Shown: piece by piece, positions 35,118 through 42,199 of the stretch | Layout: every line of letters starts with the position of its first letter | Numbering within the stretch: the stretch's first letter is position 1 | NCBI GenBank assembly: GCA_000431155.1 | Contig: HF985627.1 | Location: 1-64,000, forward strand | DNA: 64,000 nt | Direction: 5' to 3' | Source of the DNA: Bacteroides sp. CAG:927 | Lineage (GTDB): Bacteria; Bacteroidota; Bacteroidia; Bacteroidales; Muribaculaceae | Made by a program: the position numbers and the translations under genes | The notes under the pieces: generated by a model | The model's input: only the letters and a program-made list of their open reading frames with translations | Told to the model about the DNA's origin: nothing | Databases searched by the model: none

Positions 35118-36362
35118 TTAACATTTTAAGAGTATTTGCTTTAATGTGTTATATACCGGAGGAATTGGGCTGACAGGGCCGATGTTGGAATGTTTGGTCG
35201 CTGTTGCTGCGTCGGGTGTAGCAGTGGACAGGAAAATTCCGTGCTCTCCGGCTTTCAGACATTCGGCGAGGGCTCTGAAAGAACATGCAGAATGCGGTTC
35301 AAGGCTGTAGTGCATGGAGCATTCAGCGGTGATTATGGCATCGTTGATTTCCTCGTCGGTATATTTTCGTGCCTCTATGTCATGTGACATATTCTGGTGC
35401 GAATCGGCATACAGGTATTTTAGACGCGGCAAATTGATGGGGTGCGATATGTCGATTGAATGGGCTATGGTGCGATGCACGGGATTGGACTGATAAATGC
35501 CCGTTTCAAGGTATTCGGGCAGATGAAAGTTTGTGTTTCCGGCAGCTATGATCCGTTTTATCGGCAATCCCATGCGTTTTGCCAAAACCGCAGCCGTAAG
35601 TCCGGCCATATTGCCGCAGGGCAATGAAAATACAATCTGTGTCGGGTCGGCCCCTTGAGCCACGGCTCTTGAATATCCATAGAAGAAATGTATTATCTGA
35701 GGCAGCAATGCTCCGATATTTTGGGTGGAAACAGCCGTTAAATGTCCGTCGCAATGTAGGTCCGCATCATTGAGAGCTTCAACAATGAGCTGTCGGCACT
35801 GGTGCTCGGTGCCCCTGACATTTATGAGTTTCACATTTTTCAGACCCTCAGTATGCAGGTCGGTGTATCCTGCACCGATTCGCGGAATCATCAGTACGCA
35901 TGTGTAGCCCGGACGATTGCCGTAGCAGTGAAGAATGGACTTTGCCACGTTGGATGTGGCATTGGCCAGAATCTTTACTTTGCTACCATGTCTAATGACC
36001 ATGTGATCCAGCATCCCTGCCATGAATTCCACTCCAAAATCTTTTACCGTTCCGGTTGGGCCATGCCATAACTCAAGAGAGAATATTGATTTGTCAATTC
36101 TGACGAGAGGCATGGGGTGAGAATATGTTTTGAGGGCAATCTGCCTGATTGTTTCCATTTCCATATCTTGCCCGAAGAGTGTGGCCGCCACGCAATAGGC
36201 CATATCGACCAGATGCATTGCAGGGAGGGTGGATATTATGGCACGTGGCATCACCGGAATCTGCTCGGGGAGCATCATTCCGGAATCCTGTGCTACGGTG
36301 CGTGTCAGAGCATCGTAGAGGTTCAGTACGTTGTATTTGGATATTGTGCTTTGGTACCGCAT
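35118..36362 (-). CDS. thrC: Divergent threonine synthase homologue
   Basis: A 414-aa PLP enzyme of the threonine synthase family. The fold signature is clear: Lys107 in WHGPTGTVKDFG is the Schiff-base lysine, and LPCGNMAGLTAAVLAKRMGLPIKR and LEPHSACSFRAL match the family. However, the substrate loop normally reading ATSGDTGSA is here NATSNVAKS (134-142), so SGDTG is lost, and the PLP-phosphate loop SGN is CGN. Activity may therefore be altered or absent. It follows thrA after 5 nt; no homoserine kinase gene lies between them. It could be a paralogue, with the true thrC elsewhere. Confidence 0.8.
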   Translation of the reverse strand: MRYQSTISKYNVLNLYDALTRTVAQDSGMMLPEQIPVMPRAIISTLPAMHLVDMAYCVAATLFGQDMEMETIRQIALKTYSHPMPLVRIDKSIFSLELWHGPTGTVKDFGVEFMAGMLDHMVIRHGSKVKILANATSNVAKSILHCYGNRPGYTCVLMIPRIGAGYTDLHTEGLKNVKLINVRGTEHQCRQLIVEALNDADLHCDGHLTAVSTQNIGALLPQIIHFFYGYSRAVAQGADPTQIVFSLPCGNMAGLTAAVLAKRMGLPIKRIIAAGNTNFHLPEYLETGIYQSNPVHRTIAHSIDISHPINLPRLKYLYADSHQNMSHDIEARKYTDEEINDAIITAECSMHYSLEPHSACSFRALAECLKAGEHGIFLSTATPDAATATKHSNIGPVSPIPPVYNTLKQILLKC

Positions 36363-36367
36363 GATTG

Positions 36368-38803
36368 CTATCGGATGTTGGCTATGCTGATTATGTCGGC
36401 AAAAACTCCGGCTGCTGTTACTTCAGCACCGGCTCCGTACCCTTTGATTTCCATCGGGAAATTTTTATAGCGTTCGGTGGTAAGGAGCACGCAATTGTTG
36501 CTGTCCTCAAGCGAGTAGAAAGGATGTTTGGAATCAATTTCCTTAAGTCCCACTTTCGCCTGAGATCCATCGTATTCCGCTACGAAGCGCAGCTTTTTGC
36601 CTTTAATTATAGCTTCGTTGCGCTTCTGTTCCATAGGTGTGTCAAGTTTGGTTACTGACTCCATGAATTGTTCCACTGACCCTTCAAAAAGCTCTGCGGG
36701 GAGTAGGGGAGTCAGCTTTATGTCTTCAATGCTGAGTTTGTAACCGGCTTCTCTTGCCAGTATCACAAGTTTGCGTACCACATCGGTACCACTCAGGTCC
36801 ACTCTGGGATCCGGTTCGCTATATCCTAAAGTTCTGGCTTTGCCAATGGCGGTGCTGAAATTGATGGCTTCGCTGAGAGTGCTGAAAATATAATTTAGCG
36901 TGCCCGACACCACGGCTTCAATATTGAGAATGGTGTCACCTGAATTGACAAGATTGTTGATGGTGTTGATTACCGGAAGACCGGCGCCCACATTGGTTTC
37001 AAAGAGCCATTTTACATCCTTTTTTCTTGCGATGGACTTTAGTTTAATGTAAGTGTCCAGACTTCCGGAAGTGGCAAGTTTGTTGGCAGCCACAACATTC
37101 ACATTATGATTGAGAAGCTGCTCATATATTCCTGCTATATCCGGAGATGATGTGCAGTCCACGGCTACAGAGTTGAAGATATTCATTGCCACTATTTCGT
37201 CAGCAATGAGTTGTGGTGAAGATGGAATGCCCTGTTTGTCAAGCAGTGTGGCGTATTGGTTTATGTCAATGCCGTCGCGGTTGAAATAAGCTTTTCTGGA
37301 ATTGGCAATGCCCACCACTTTAATCTCCAGAGCTTTGTTGTGCAGAAGGTTTTCCTGCTGGTGGGCAATCTGCTGGAGTAGGTGACGCCCAATGTTGCCA
37401 ATTCCAATTACAAACAGGTTGAGTACTTGGGTGTCAGATAAGAAAAAACTGTCGTGGATTACATTAAGCGCCTTTTTTTGGTTCTTAAGCTCTATGACAA
37501 ATGAAATATTAGTTTCGGATGCACCTTGCGCACATGCAATCACATTGATGCCGTTTCGCCCAAGTGTATTGAACAGCTTGCCGGCAACACCTGATGCGTG
37601 CCGCATGTTTTCTCCAACGATTGCTACGGTTGCAAGATTGTACTCGGCACGTATAGCATTCATTTCTCCGGTTTCTATTTCGGCGGAAAATTCTTTGTTC
37701 AGTGCCTCAATAGCTCTTTGTGCATCGGCATTGCGCACGGCAAAGGAGGTAGTGTTTTCACTTGATGCCTGTGACACCATAAACACGCTCACCCCGTTTC
37801 GGGCGAGTGCATTGAATATGCGTGCATTGATACCTATGATACCTACCATGCACAATCCCGAAACGGTTATCAGACAAGTGTCGTTGATTGAGGATATGCC
37901 TTTGATGTCCTTGCCTTCTGCCGAGGGGCGTTGCTCGCTTATGCAAGTACCGGGAGCATCGGGATTGAAGGTGTTCTTGATAAGTATGGGTATGTTCTTA
38001 TGGAATACCGGGTAGATGGTAGGAGGATAGATGACCTTGGCACCAAAGTTGCACAGCTCCATTGCTTCAATGAATGACATGTGGTCAATCACGTAACTGT
38101 TGGGGATGATTCGCGGGTCAGCTGTCATGAAGCCATCCACATCGGTCCATATCTCCAGAGCTTCCGCGTCCAATGCCGCAGCAAGTATGGCAGCAGTGTA
38201 ATCGCTTCCGCCACGGCCAAGATTAGTGACATCGCCTTTGGAGTCGGAAGATATGAAGCCGGGCACCAGAGCTACCTTGAAAGGAGCATTGTCAAAAGTC
38301 TGGTGGATGAGAGTCTGAGTGGCATCATTGTCAAGCACATGTTTGCCAAACTGGTCAAGCGTTTTTATGAACTGGCGTGAATCAAAGAGCTGCGCTCCGT
38401 TTATTACTTTGCTGATGATGGTGCTTGACAATCTTTCACCATAGCTTACGATAATATCCATTGAGCGCGGTGACAGATCGCGTATCAGGCTTACGCCCTT
38501 GTATATATTTCCAAGTTCATCAAGCAGTGCGTCCACTTTGGAGGATATTTCATCCTGCCATTCGTGAGGCACTATGCCGTTTATCACATCATGGTGCCTT
38601 GTGACTATATCTTGTAAAGAATGGAGATATTCTTCGTTGCCCTCGGCCGCAAGCCGGGCGGTGGCAATCAGTCGGTCGGTAATGCCTCCTAAAGCGCTTA
38701 CTACCACAATTACAGGCTCTTCGCGGCGCTCCACAATCATCTTAACATTGCGTAAACTGCCGACGGTACCCACTGATGTGCCTCCGAATTTCAGTACTTT
38801 CAT
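36368..38803 (-). CDS. thrA: Bifunctional aspartokinase / homoserine dehydrogenase
   Basis: An 811-aa fusion. The aspartokinase domain is N-terminal (VLKFGGTSVG at 3-12; GRGGSDYTAAILA). Two ACT regulatory domains lie around 310-455 (MVGIIGINARIFNALARNGV and the NLATVAIVGENMRH half). The homoserine dehydrogenase NAD(P)-binding motif FVIGIGNIGRH and catalytic region (GAGLPVINTINNLVNSGD, GYSEPDPRVDLSG) make up the C-terminal half. It catalyses the first and third steps from aspartate to threonine/methionine and is probably feedback-inhibited by threonine. First gene of the operon; no leader peptide or riboswitch seen. Confidence 0.97.
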   Translation of the reverse strand: MKVLKFGGTSVGTVGSLRNVKMIVERREEPVIVVVSALGGITDRLIATARLAAEGNEEYLHSLQDIVTRHHDVINGIVPHEWQDEISSKVDALLDELGNIYKGVSLIRDLSPRSMDIIVSYGERLSSTIISKVINGAQLFDSRQFIKTLDQFGKHVLDNDATQTLIHQTFDNAPFKVALVPGFISSDSKGDVTNLGRGGSDYTAAILAAALDAEALEIWTDVDGFMTADPRIIPNSYVIDHMSFIEAMELCNFGAKVIYPPTIYPVFHKNIPILIKNTFNPDAPGTCISEQRPSAEGKDIKGISSINDTCLITVSGLCMVGIIGINARIFNALARNGVSVFMVSQASSENTTSFAVRNADAQRAIEALNKEFSAEIETGEMNAIRAEYNLATVAIVGENMRHASGVAGKLFNTLGRNGINVIACAQGASETNISFVIELKNQKKALNVIHDSFFLSDTQVLNLFVIGIGNIGRHLLQQIAHQQENLLHNKALEIKVVGIANSRKAYFNRDGIDINQYATLLDKQGIPSSPQLIADEIVAMNIFNSVAVDCTSSPDIAGIYEQLLNHNVNVVAANKLATSGSLDTYIKLKSIARKKDVKWLFETNVGAGLPVINTINNLVNSGDTILNIEAVVSGTLNYIFSTLSEAINFSTAIGKARTLGYSEPDPRVDLSGTDVVRKLVILAREAGYKLSIEDIKLTPLLPAELFEGSVEQFMESVTKLDTPMEQKRNEAIIKGKKLRFVAEYDGSQAKVGLKEIDSKHPFYSLEDSNNCVLLTTERYKNFPMEIKGYGAGAEVTAAGVFADIISIANIR

Positions 38804-38834
38804 TTCTTTCGGTTACGATTGATTAAATACAGTA

Positions 38835-38842
38835 CAAAAATA
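38835..38842 (-). promoter_or_regulatory. thrA operon promoter, -7 box
   Basis: TATTTTTG on the minus strand, with a leader of about 25 nt. TTTG at 38860-38857 is only 14 nt upstream, so the -33 is uncertain. Confidence 0.55.
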
Positions 38843-38888
38843 CAAATGATAATCCACAAATCATAATTAATCTTTGACAAGAGAGCTA

Positions 38889-38926
38889 TAAAAAACGAGG
38901 CCACTTCGTGATGAAGTGACCTCGTT
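38889..38926 (-). terminator. Terminator after the beta-barrel protein gene
   Basis: A 14-bp stem (38913-38926 with 38894-38907, one G-U) with a 5-nt loop, then a T-run on the minus strand. Confidence 0.88.
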
Positions 38927-38948
38927 GTGTATGTAAAAACTTGTGTAA

Positions 38949-39647
38949 TTAGAAGCAGTATGCAAGAGATACGCGGAGGCTACCTACGTTTACACGGGGA
39001 GTGTAGGATTTGCCATCGTATTCATATTTGTGGCTGTAAGCAGGGATGAAGTCTGTGCCGTACTGGATGCCAAGGTAGAAAGGTTTGTACTGGAAACCTA
39101 CACCAATCTGCCAGCCCATCTGGAAGCGATTCCAAGTAAGGTCTTTGTCTCCCATACCTTTGTCTTCCTTGTCACTGTATGTGTTAATCCATTCACCTTC
39201 TGCATTGTATTCGGGATCTTCAAAATCTTCGTATTTGTCCTTGTACTTGTTGGTCATGTTGATTTTGAAGTTGATACCTGCATAAGGAGCAATGCTGAAA
39301 TCATCATTGATGTTGAAGCGGTAAACGTAGTTTACAGGAATAAGAAGATTGAAGTTCTGATAGCTGCGGGTTTCTTTGCTCCATTTGTCTTCCCAGTCTG
39401 TGCTACCGAAGTTGAAGTTGAAACTTGCACCAGTTTCAATGAACATGGGCTTTTCACCAAGCTGGAACCCATGGCGATAGTCAATGCCAACACCGTTGAG
39501 GCTGTAGCCATCATAGTCTTCTGACTTCATTTCTTTGTTAAAACCATAGTGGTCGTTGTTGTAGCTGATACCTACACGGTTGTAGTCCTGAGCTATAGCT
39601 GATGCGCTGATAGCAACGGCTGCAATAGCAAAAATGAATTTTTTCAT
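38949..39647 (-). CDS. Small outer-membrane beta-barrel protein
   Basis: A 232-aa protein with a signal peptide (MKKFIFAIAAVAISASAIAQ). Amphipathic strands follow, ending in the outer-membrane assembly signal SLAYCF with a terminal Phe. Segments such as YRHGFQLGEKPMFIETGASF, IAPYAGINFKINMTNKYKDK and MGWQIGVGFQYKPFYLGIQY are typical of the 8-strand OMP_b-brl/porin-family domain. The likely role is structural or adhesive; no substrate can be inferred. Its promoter lies just downstream of a G9 tract (39728-39736), so expression could vary. Monocistronic. Confidence 0.85.
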   Translation of the reverse strand: MKKFIFAIAAVAISASAIAQDYNRVGISYNNDHYGFNKEMKSEDYDGYSLNGVGIDYRHGFQLGEKPMFIETGASFNFNFGSTDWEDKWSKETRSYQNFNLLIPVNYVYRFNINDDFSIAPYAGINFKINMTNKYKDKYEDFEDPEYNAEGEWINTYSDKEDKGMGDKDLTWNRFQMGWQIGVGFQYKPFYLGIQYGTDFIPAYSHKYEYDGKSYTPRVNVGSLRVSLAYCF

Positions 39648-39698
39648 CTTTTGAAATTTAAATTAGGTTAATTGAAATGATGATTTTTATTTCTTTCA

Positions 39699-39706
39699 CA
39701 AAGATA
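39699..39706 (-). promoter_or_regulatory. Promoter of the beta-barrel gene, -7 box
   Basis: TATCTTTG on the minus strand, with a leader of about 45 nt. The G9 tract begins 22 bp upstream of the box, where the -33 element should be. Confidence 0.6.
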
Positions 39707-39727
39707 TATACAAATTAATTAATATTG

Positions 39728-39736
39728 CCCCCCCCC
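39728..39736. repeat. C9/G9 homopolymer tract
   Basis: Nine consecutive C on the plus strand (G on the minus), flanked by ATTG and ACAATG. It lies in the presumed -33 region of the beta-barrel gene promoter. Tracts of this length are prone to slippage, and also to sequencing error. Confidence 0.85.
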
Positions 39737-39760
39737 ACAATGTTAATTGTTGTTAAATAG

Positions 39761-39794
39761 TAGCAAACGGCGCGGATTTCCGCGCCGTTTGCTA
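39761..39794 (-). terminator. Terminator after the PCMD protein gene
   Basis: A perfect 15-bp stem (39780-39794 with 39761-39775), loop of 4, and only a weak T-rich tail (CTATTT). Confidence 0.75.
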
Positions 39795-39813
39795 TAATAA
39801 TGAAATGTGTGAT

Positions 39814-41466
39814 TTATTTGCGAATGATAACCTTGGTGGTTTCGGTGCCCTGACGGCGGATGTAAATGCCGTTGTCAAGGTTGTCAGCGTTAACTCGCAT
39901 ACCATTAAGGTTGTAGTACTCAACGGGAGCATCGCTGTTGTCGGCATTAATGCCGTTGATAGATGCGGGAAGAGGTTCACCTGTGCCATTGAAGGTGACA
40001 TTAATGGGCACGGTTTCACCATCATCTGTTCCTTCGGTTAACCAGACAACTGAAATTGTAGCTGTCAGGTTGCCATCCTTTTCATAAGCTTCTACGTTGA
40101 CATTGGCAATGATGGCACCGAAATAAAGTTCCATATGATGTACGCTGCCTGTCATTTTTGTGCTACCGTCTTCAGCACCTTCTCTTGTGACATCAACAAT
40201 GATATCGCCAATTTCAAGTTCTCCACCGAGATTGAAATTGTAAAGTTTAAGTGTTGCTGCAGGCCATTCACCAACTTCAATATAAACTTTAGCTTCGTTA
40301 TCTACGTACGGTTCGGATTCAGGGAGTTGGATTGAGAGTACGCCTGTGAATTCGTTTCCGGTGTGTTGAACTGGAGGTTCAGCGGCTTTGAAGTTGATAG
40401 TGTAGGTGTGAGTGCTGTTGCCGTCAAGGTCCTGTCCCTGTGCATTGGTAACTGTGATAACAGCCTTGTTGTTCTCAGTGTCCATTGCTACGGAAGCGTT
40501 GGCAGTACCGCTATTGCCTTTTACAGCATAGGATATTGCGGATTCTTCGGGCATTGTAGCGTCAATGTTATATTCATAAACATTGGGGTCAAAACCTTCA
40601 ACGGATGAGCCATTAACAGACAGGCTGTTGAGACGGGAATAGTAAACGAGCTTAATGTCGTCAACTGTCATTTCATTGTCAAGTCCCACAGCATCTGATC
40701 CTGCGAAATAGTCACCAGCAGAGATTATGACATTGATTTTTTCGGGAGTGTCAGTGGTTTTGTAGTCAAAATCATATACGGCTGTTGTCCAGTCAGCAGC
40801 ATTTTCGTTGATGTACTTGATGAAAGAAGCAATCAACACACCACCATTGTTAGTAACATTGCCGCCTTGGGTTCCATCCATTGAATAACCGAGCACGCAA
40901 CGGTCGCGGTCAACCATGTCAACGGTCTTGGGGCTTGATGAGGATATTGCTCCGGGAACGGAAGCCTGTGTCCAAGACCCTTTCCACATATAAGCAATTA
41001 CAGAAGACGGTTCATTGGGCTTATCAGTGCCGCGTGAGCGCTTGTAAGCAAACGATAATGCATCGGGGCGATAGGTGAATTCAATGCCGCCAAATGTACC
41101 GCCGTCTTTATTGGATATGCTAAAGGTGCCTTTACTTGTGGACCAAGTTGTACCCAAAGTTAAATATGCAGGAACATTTGCTTTCAAAGATCCGAAACCT
41201 GTGGAAACCTGTTTGAGCAACACTGCAGAAGAGGAATTGTAACCGTTGGTTTTGCTGCCAAGAGTTGCTGCTCCCATGCCGCCCATACCAATTACGTGCG
41301 ATATGCACCAATTCTGAGGGTTTTCACCTTGGGTTTTAGTGTTGTTGGTACTGGTCCAAGGAGTACATGCACTCCATGTACCCTCAAAGTCTGCATTGGG
41401 AAGCTGCTGAGCACTTGTTGCAAGGCTTACCGCTGCGACTGTTAACAATGTGTAGATTTTTTTCAT
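39814..41466 (-). CDS. Secreted PCMD / calycin-like protein with C-terminal sorting-type domain
   Basis: A 550-aa exported protein. The signal peptide ends near SAQQ. Residues about 20-280 resemble the Bacteroidetes PCMD (putative carbohydrate metabolism) beta-sandwich (LPNADFEGTW, NWCISHVIGMG, VDDIKLVYYS). A small Ig-like repeat (LNSLSVNGSSVEGFDPNVYEY) follows, then a calycin/lipocalin-like barrel (about 385-500). The last 35 residues (PVEYYNLNGMRVNADNLDNG, IYIRR, KVIIRK) have the form of a type IX secretion or surface-sorting tail. Likely surface-exposed and glycan-binding; no catalytic residues are evident. Confidence 0.8.
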   Translation of the reverse strand: MKKIYTLLTVAAVSLATSAQQLPNADFEGTWSACTPWTSTNNTKTQGENPQNWCISHVIGMGGMGAATLGSKTNGYNSSSAVLLKQVSTGFGSLKANVPAYLTLGTTWSTSKGTFSISNKDGGTFGGIEFTYRPDALSFAYKRSRGTDKPNEPSSVIAYMWKGSWTQASVPGAISSSSPKTVDMVDRDRCVLGYSMDGTQGGNVTNNGGVLIASFIKYINENAADWTTAVYDFDYKTTDTPEKINVIISAGDYFAGSDAVGLDNEMTVDDIKLVYYSRLNSLSVNGSSVEGFDPNVYEYNIDATMPEESAISYAVKGNSGTANASVAMDTENNKAVITVTNAQGQDLDGNSTHTYTINFKAAEPPVQHTGNEFTGVLSIQLPESEPYVDNEAKVYIEVGEWPAATLKLYNFNLGGELEIGDIIVDVTREGAEDGSTKMTGSVHHMELYFGAIIANVNVEAYEKDGNLTATISVVWLTEGTDDGETVPINVTFNGTGEPLPASINGINADNSDAPVEYYNLNGMRVNADNLDNGIYIRRQGTETTKVIIRK

Positions 41467-41506
41467 AAGCTATTGTTTATTAATTGATATCAGTTGAAAC
41501 AACCCT

Positions 41507-41515
41507 GCAAAGGTA
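41507..41515 (-). promoter_or_regulatory. Promoter of the PCMD gene, -7 box
   Basis: TACCTTTGC on the minus strand, 41 nt before the start. It shows that the gene is transcribed independently of copy B lying upstream. Confidence 0.65.
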
Positions 41516-41641
41516 ATGAATTTGTTGTTATCACCATACTTTTAGGACTAAAAATCATTGTTTTGTGACGCTCTTATTGGTTATTTTATTGAAGGACACG
41601 AGAATAGTAATTTGATTAAAAGTATGTGTGATGTTTAAAAC

Positions 41642-41740
41642 AAAAAAATTATCCGTCATCACGACGAATAATCTTCTTACCTTAAATCTAATACCATGAA
41701 AAACTGATGCAAATATAAAACGCGATTTTTGATTATGCAA
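41642..41740 (-). ncRNA. Repeated compact transcription unit, copy B (candidate small RNA with hexapeptide frame)
   Basis: On the minus strand: TTG (41740-41738), 20 nt, TATATTTGC (41717-41709), then an RNA of about 62 nt. It contains ATG at 41697 opening a complete frame MVLDLR-stop (41697-41677). It ends in a 10-bp stem (41672-41663 with 41657-41648) and a T-run to 41642. It is near-identical to copy A at 12136-12233. The two base changes in the 3' arm of the stem both keep pairing by exchanging A-U and G-U pairs. It lies between the M56/TonB gene and the separately promoted PCMD gene. The 41467-41641 part of the gap shows only the PCMD promoter. Confidence 0.65.
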
Positions 41741-41787
41741 TAAAAATGCGTGCGTTTTGCATTTTTTAACCAAAAATCGCGTTTTAT
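41715..41787. repeat. Nested inverted repeats beside copy B
   Basis: A perfect 17-bp inverted repeat, ATAAAACGCGATTTTTG (41715-41731) and its complement (41771-41787). It encloses a 39-nt spacer that itself holds an 8-bp dyad, AAAAATGC / GCATTTTT. The left arm overlaps the copy B promoter. It may terminate the M56/TonB operon or bind a regulator. Confidence 0.65.
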
Positions 41788-41803
41788 CATATGGTTTAGT
41801 TGC

Positions 41804-42199
41804 TTAGTCTTCTTTTCCTACAGTTTTGAATGATATGGGCAGTGTATATGTCGTTGAAACTTTTTCGCCATTCTCATTAATAGCAGGTTCAAAATCGGGA
41901 AGCGTGCTTATTATCCTGATAGCTTCGGCATCAAATAGTTCCCCCTGCGAGCGTATTATTTTGGCATCACCGACCTTTCCGGTGTTTGATATGTTGAATG
42001 ATACAACAACTCTATGAGTTTCACCATCTTGCGGAGCATTTTCCAGATATTTAATGTTTTCAATTATGTAATTGAACAGTGCCTTCTCACCTCCGGGAAA
42101 TTCAGGCAGCTTGCCAACGATCTTTTTTTGGAGAATCTTTGCCTTTGAGATTGACTGTAATAGTGGATTCCTGCCGATTAACCTCCATTGACTCAACAT
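41804..42199 (-). CDS. TonB C-terminal domain, detached by frameshift from the upstream M56 protein
   Basis: The frame continues as VGKLPEFPGGEKALFNYIIE, NIKYLENAPQDGETHRVVVSF and KIIRSQGELFDAEAIRIIST, a standard TonB_C domain. Its own ATG at 42199 lies inside the M56 gene in the wrong frame, and the residues before the A7 run (42123-42129) look like out-of-frame noise. Homologous Bacteroidetes proteins carry M56 and TonB_C in one chain. I therefore read this as the C-terminal part (41804 to about 42126) of the gene above. Removing one A from the run would give a single protein of 532 aa. Confidence 0.75.
   Translation of the reverse strand: MLSQWRLIGRNPLLQSISKAKILQKKIVGKLPEFPGGEKALFNYIIENIKYLENAPQDGETHRVVVSFNISNTGKVGDAKIIRSQGELFDAEAIRIISTLPDFEPAINENGEKVSTTYTLPISFKTVGKED

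Noticed and set aside
37392..38015. 207-aa plus-strand open frame inside thrA
   Set aside because: Entirely antisense to conserved ACT and dehydrogenase coding sequence; a codon-bias shadow.
38804..38948. Threonine-type attenuator or riboswitch upstream of thrA
   Set aside because: The leader is only about 25 nt, with no Thr/Ile-rich peptide; the hairpin present belongs to the upstream beta-barrel gene.
42123..42129. Programmed -1 ribosomal frameshift at the A-run in the M56 gene
   Set aside because: A -1 shift leads to the third frame, not the TonB_C frame; a +1 shift or loss of one nucleotide is required.
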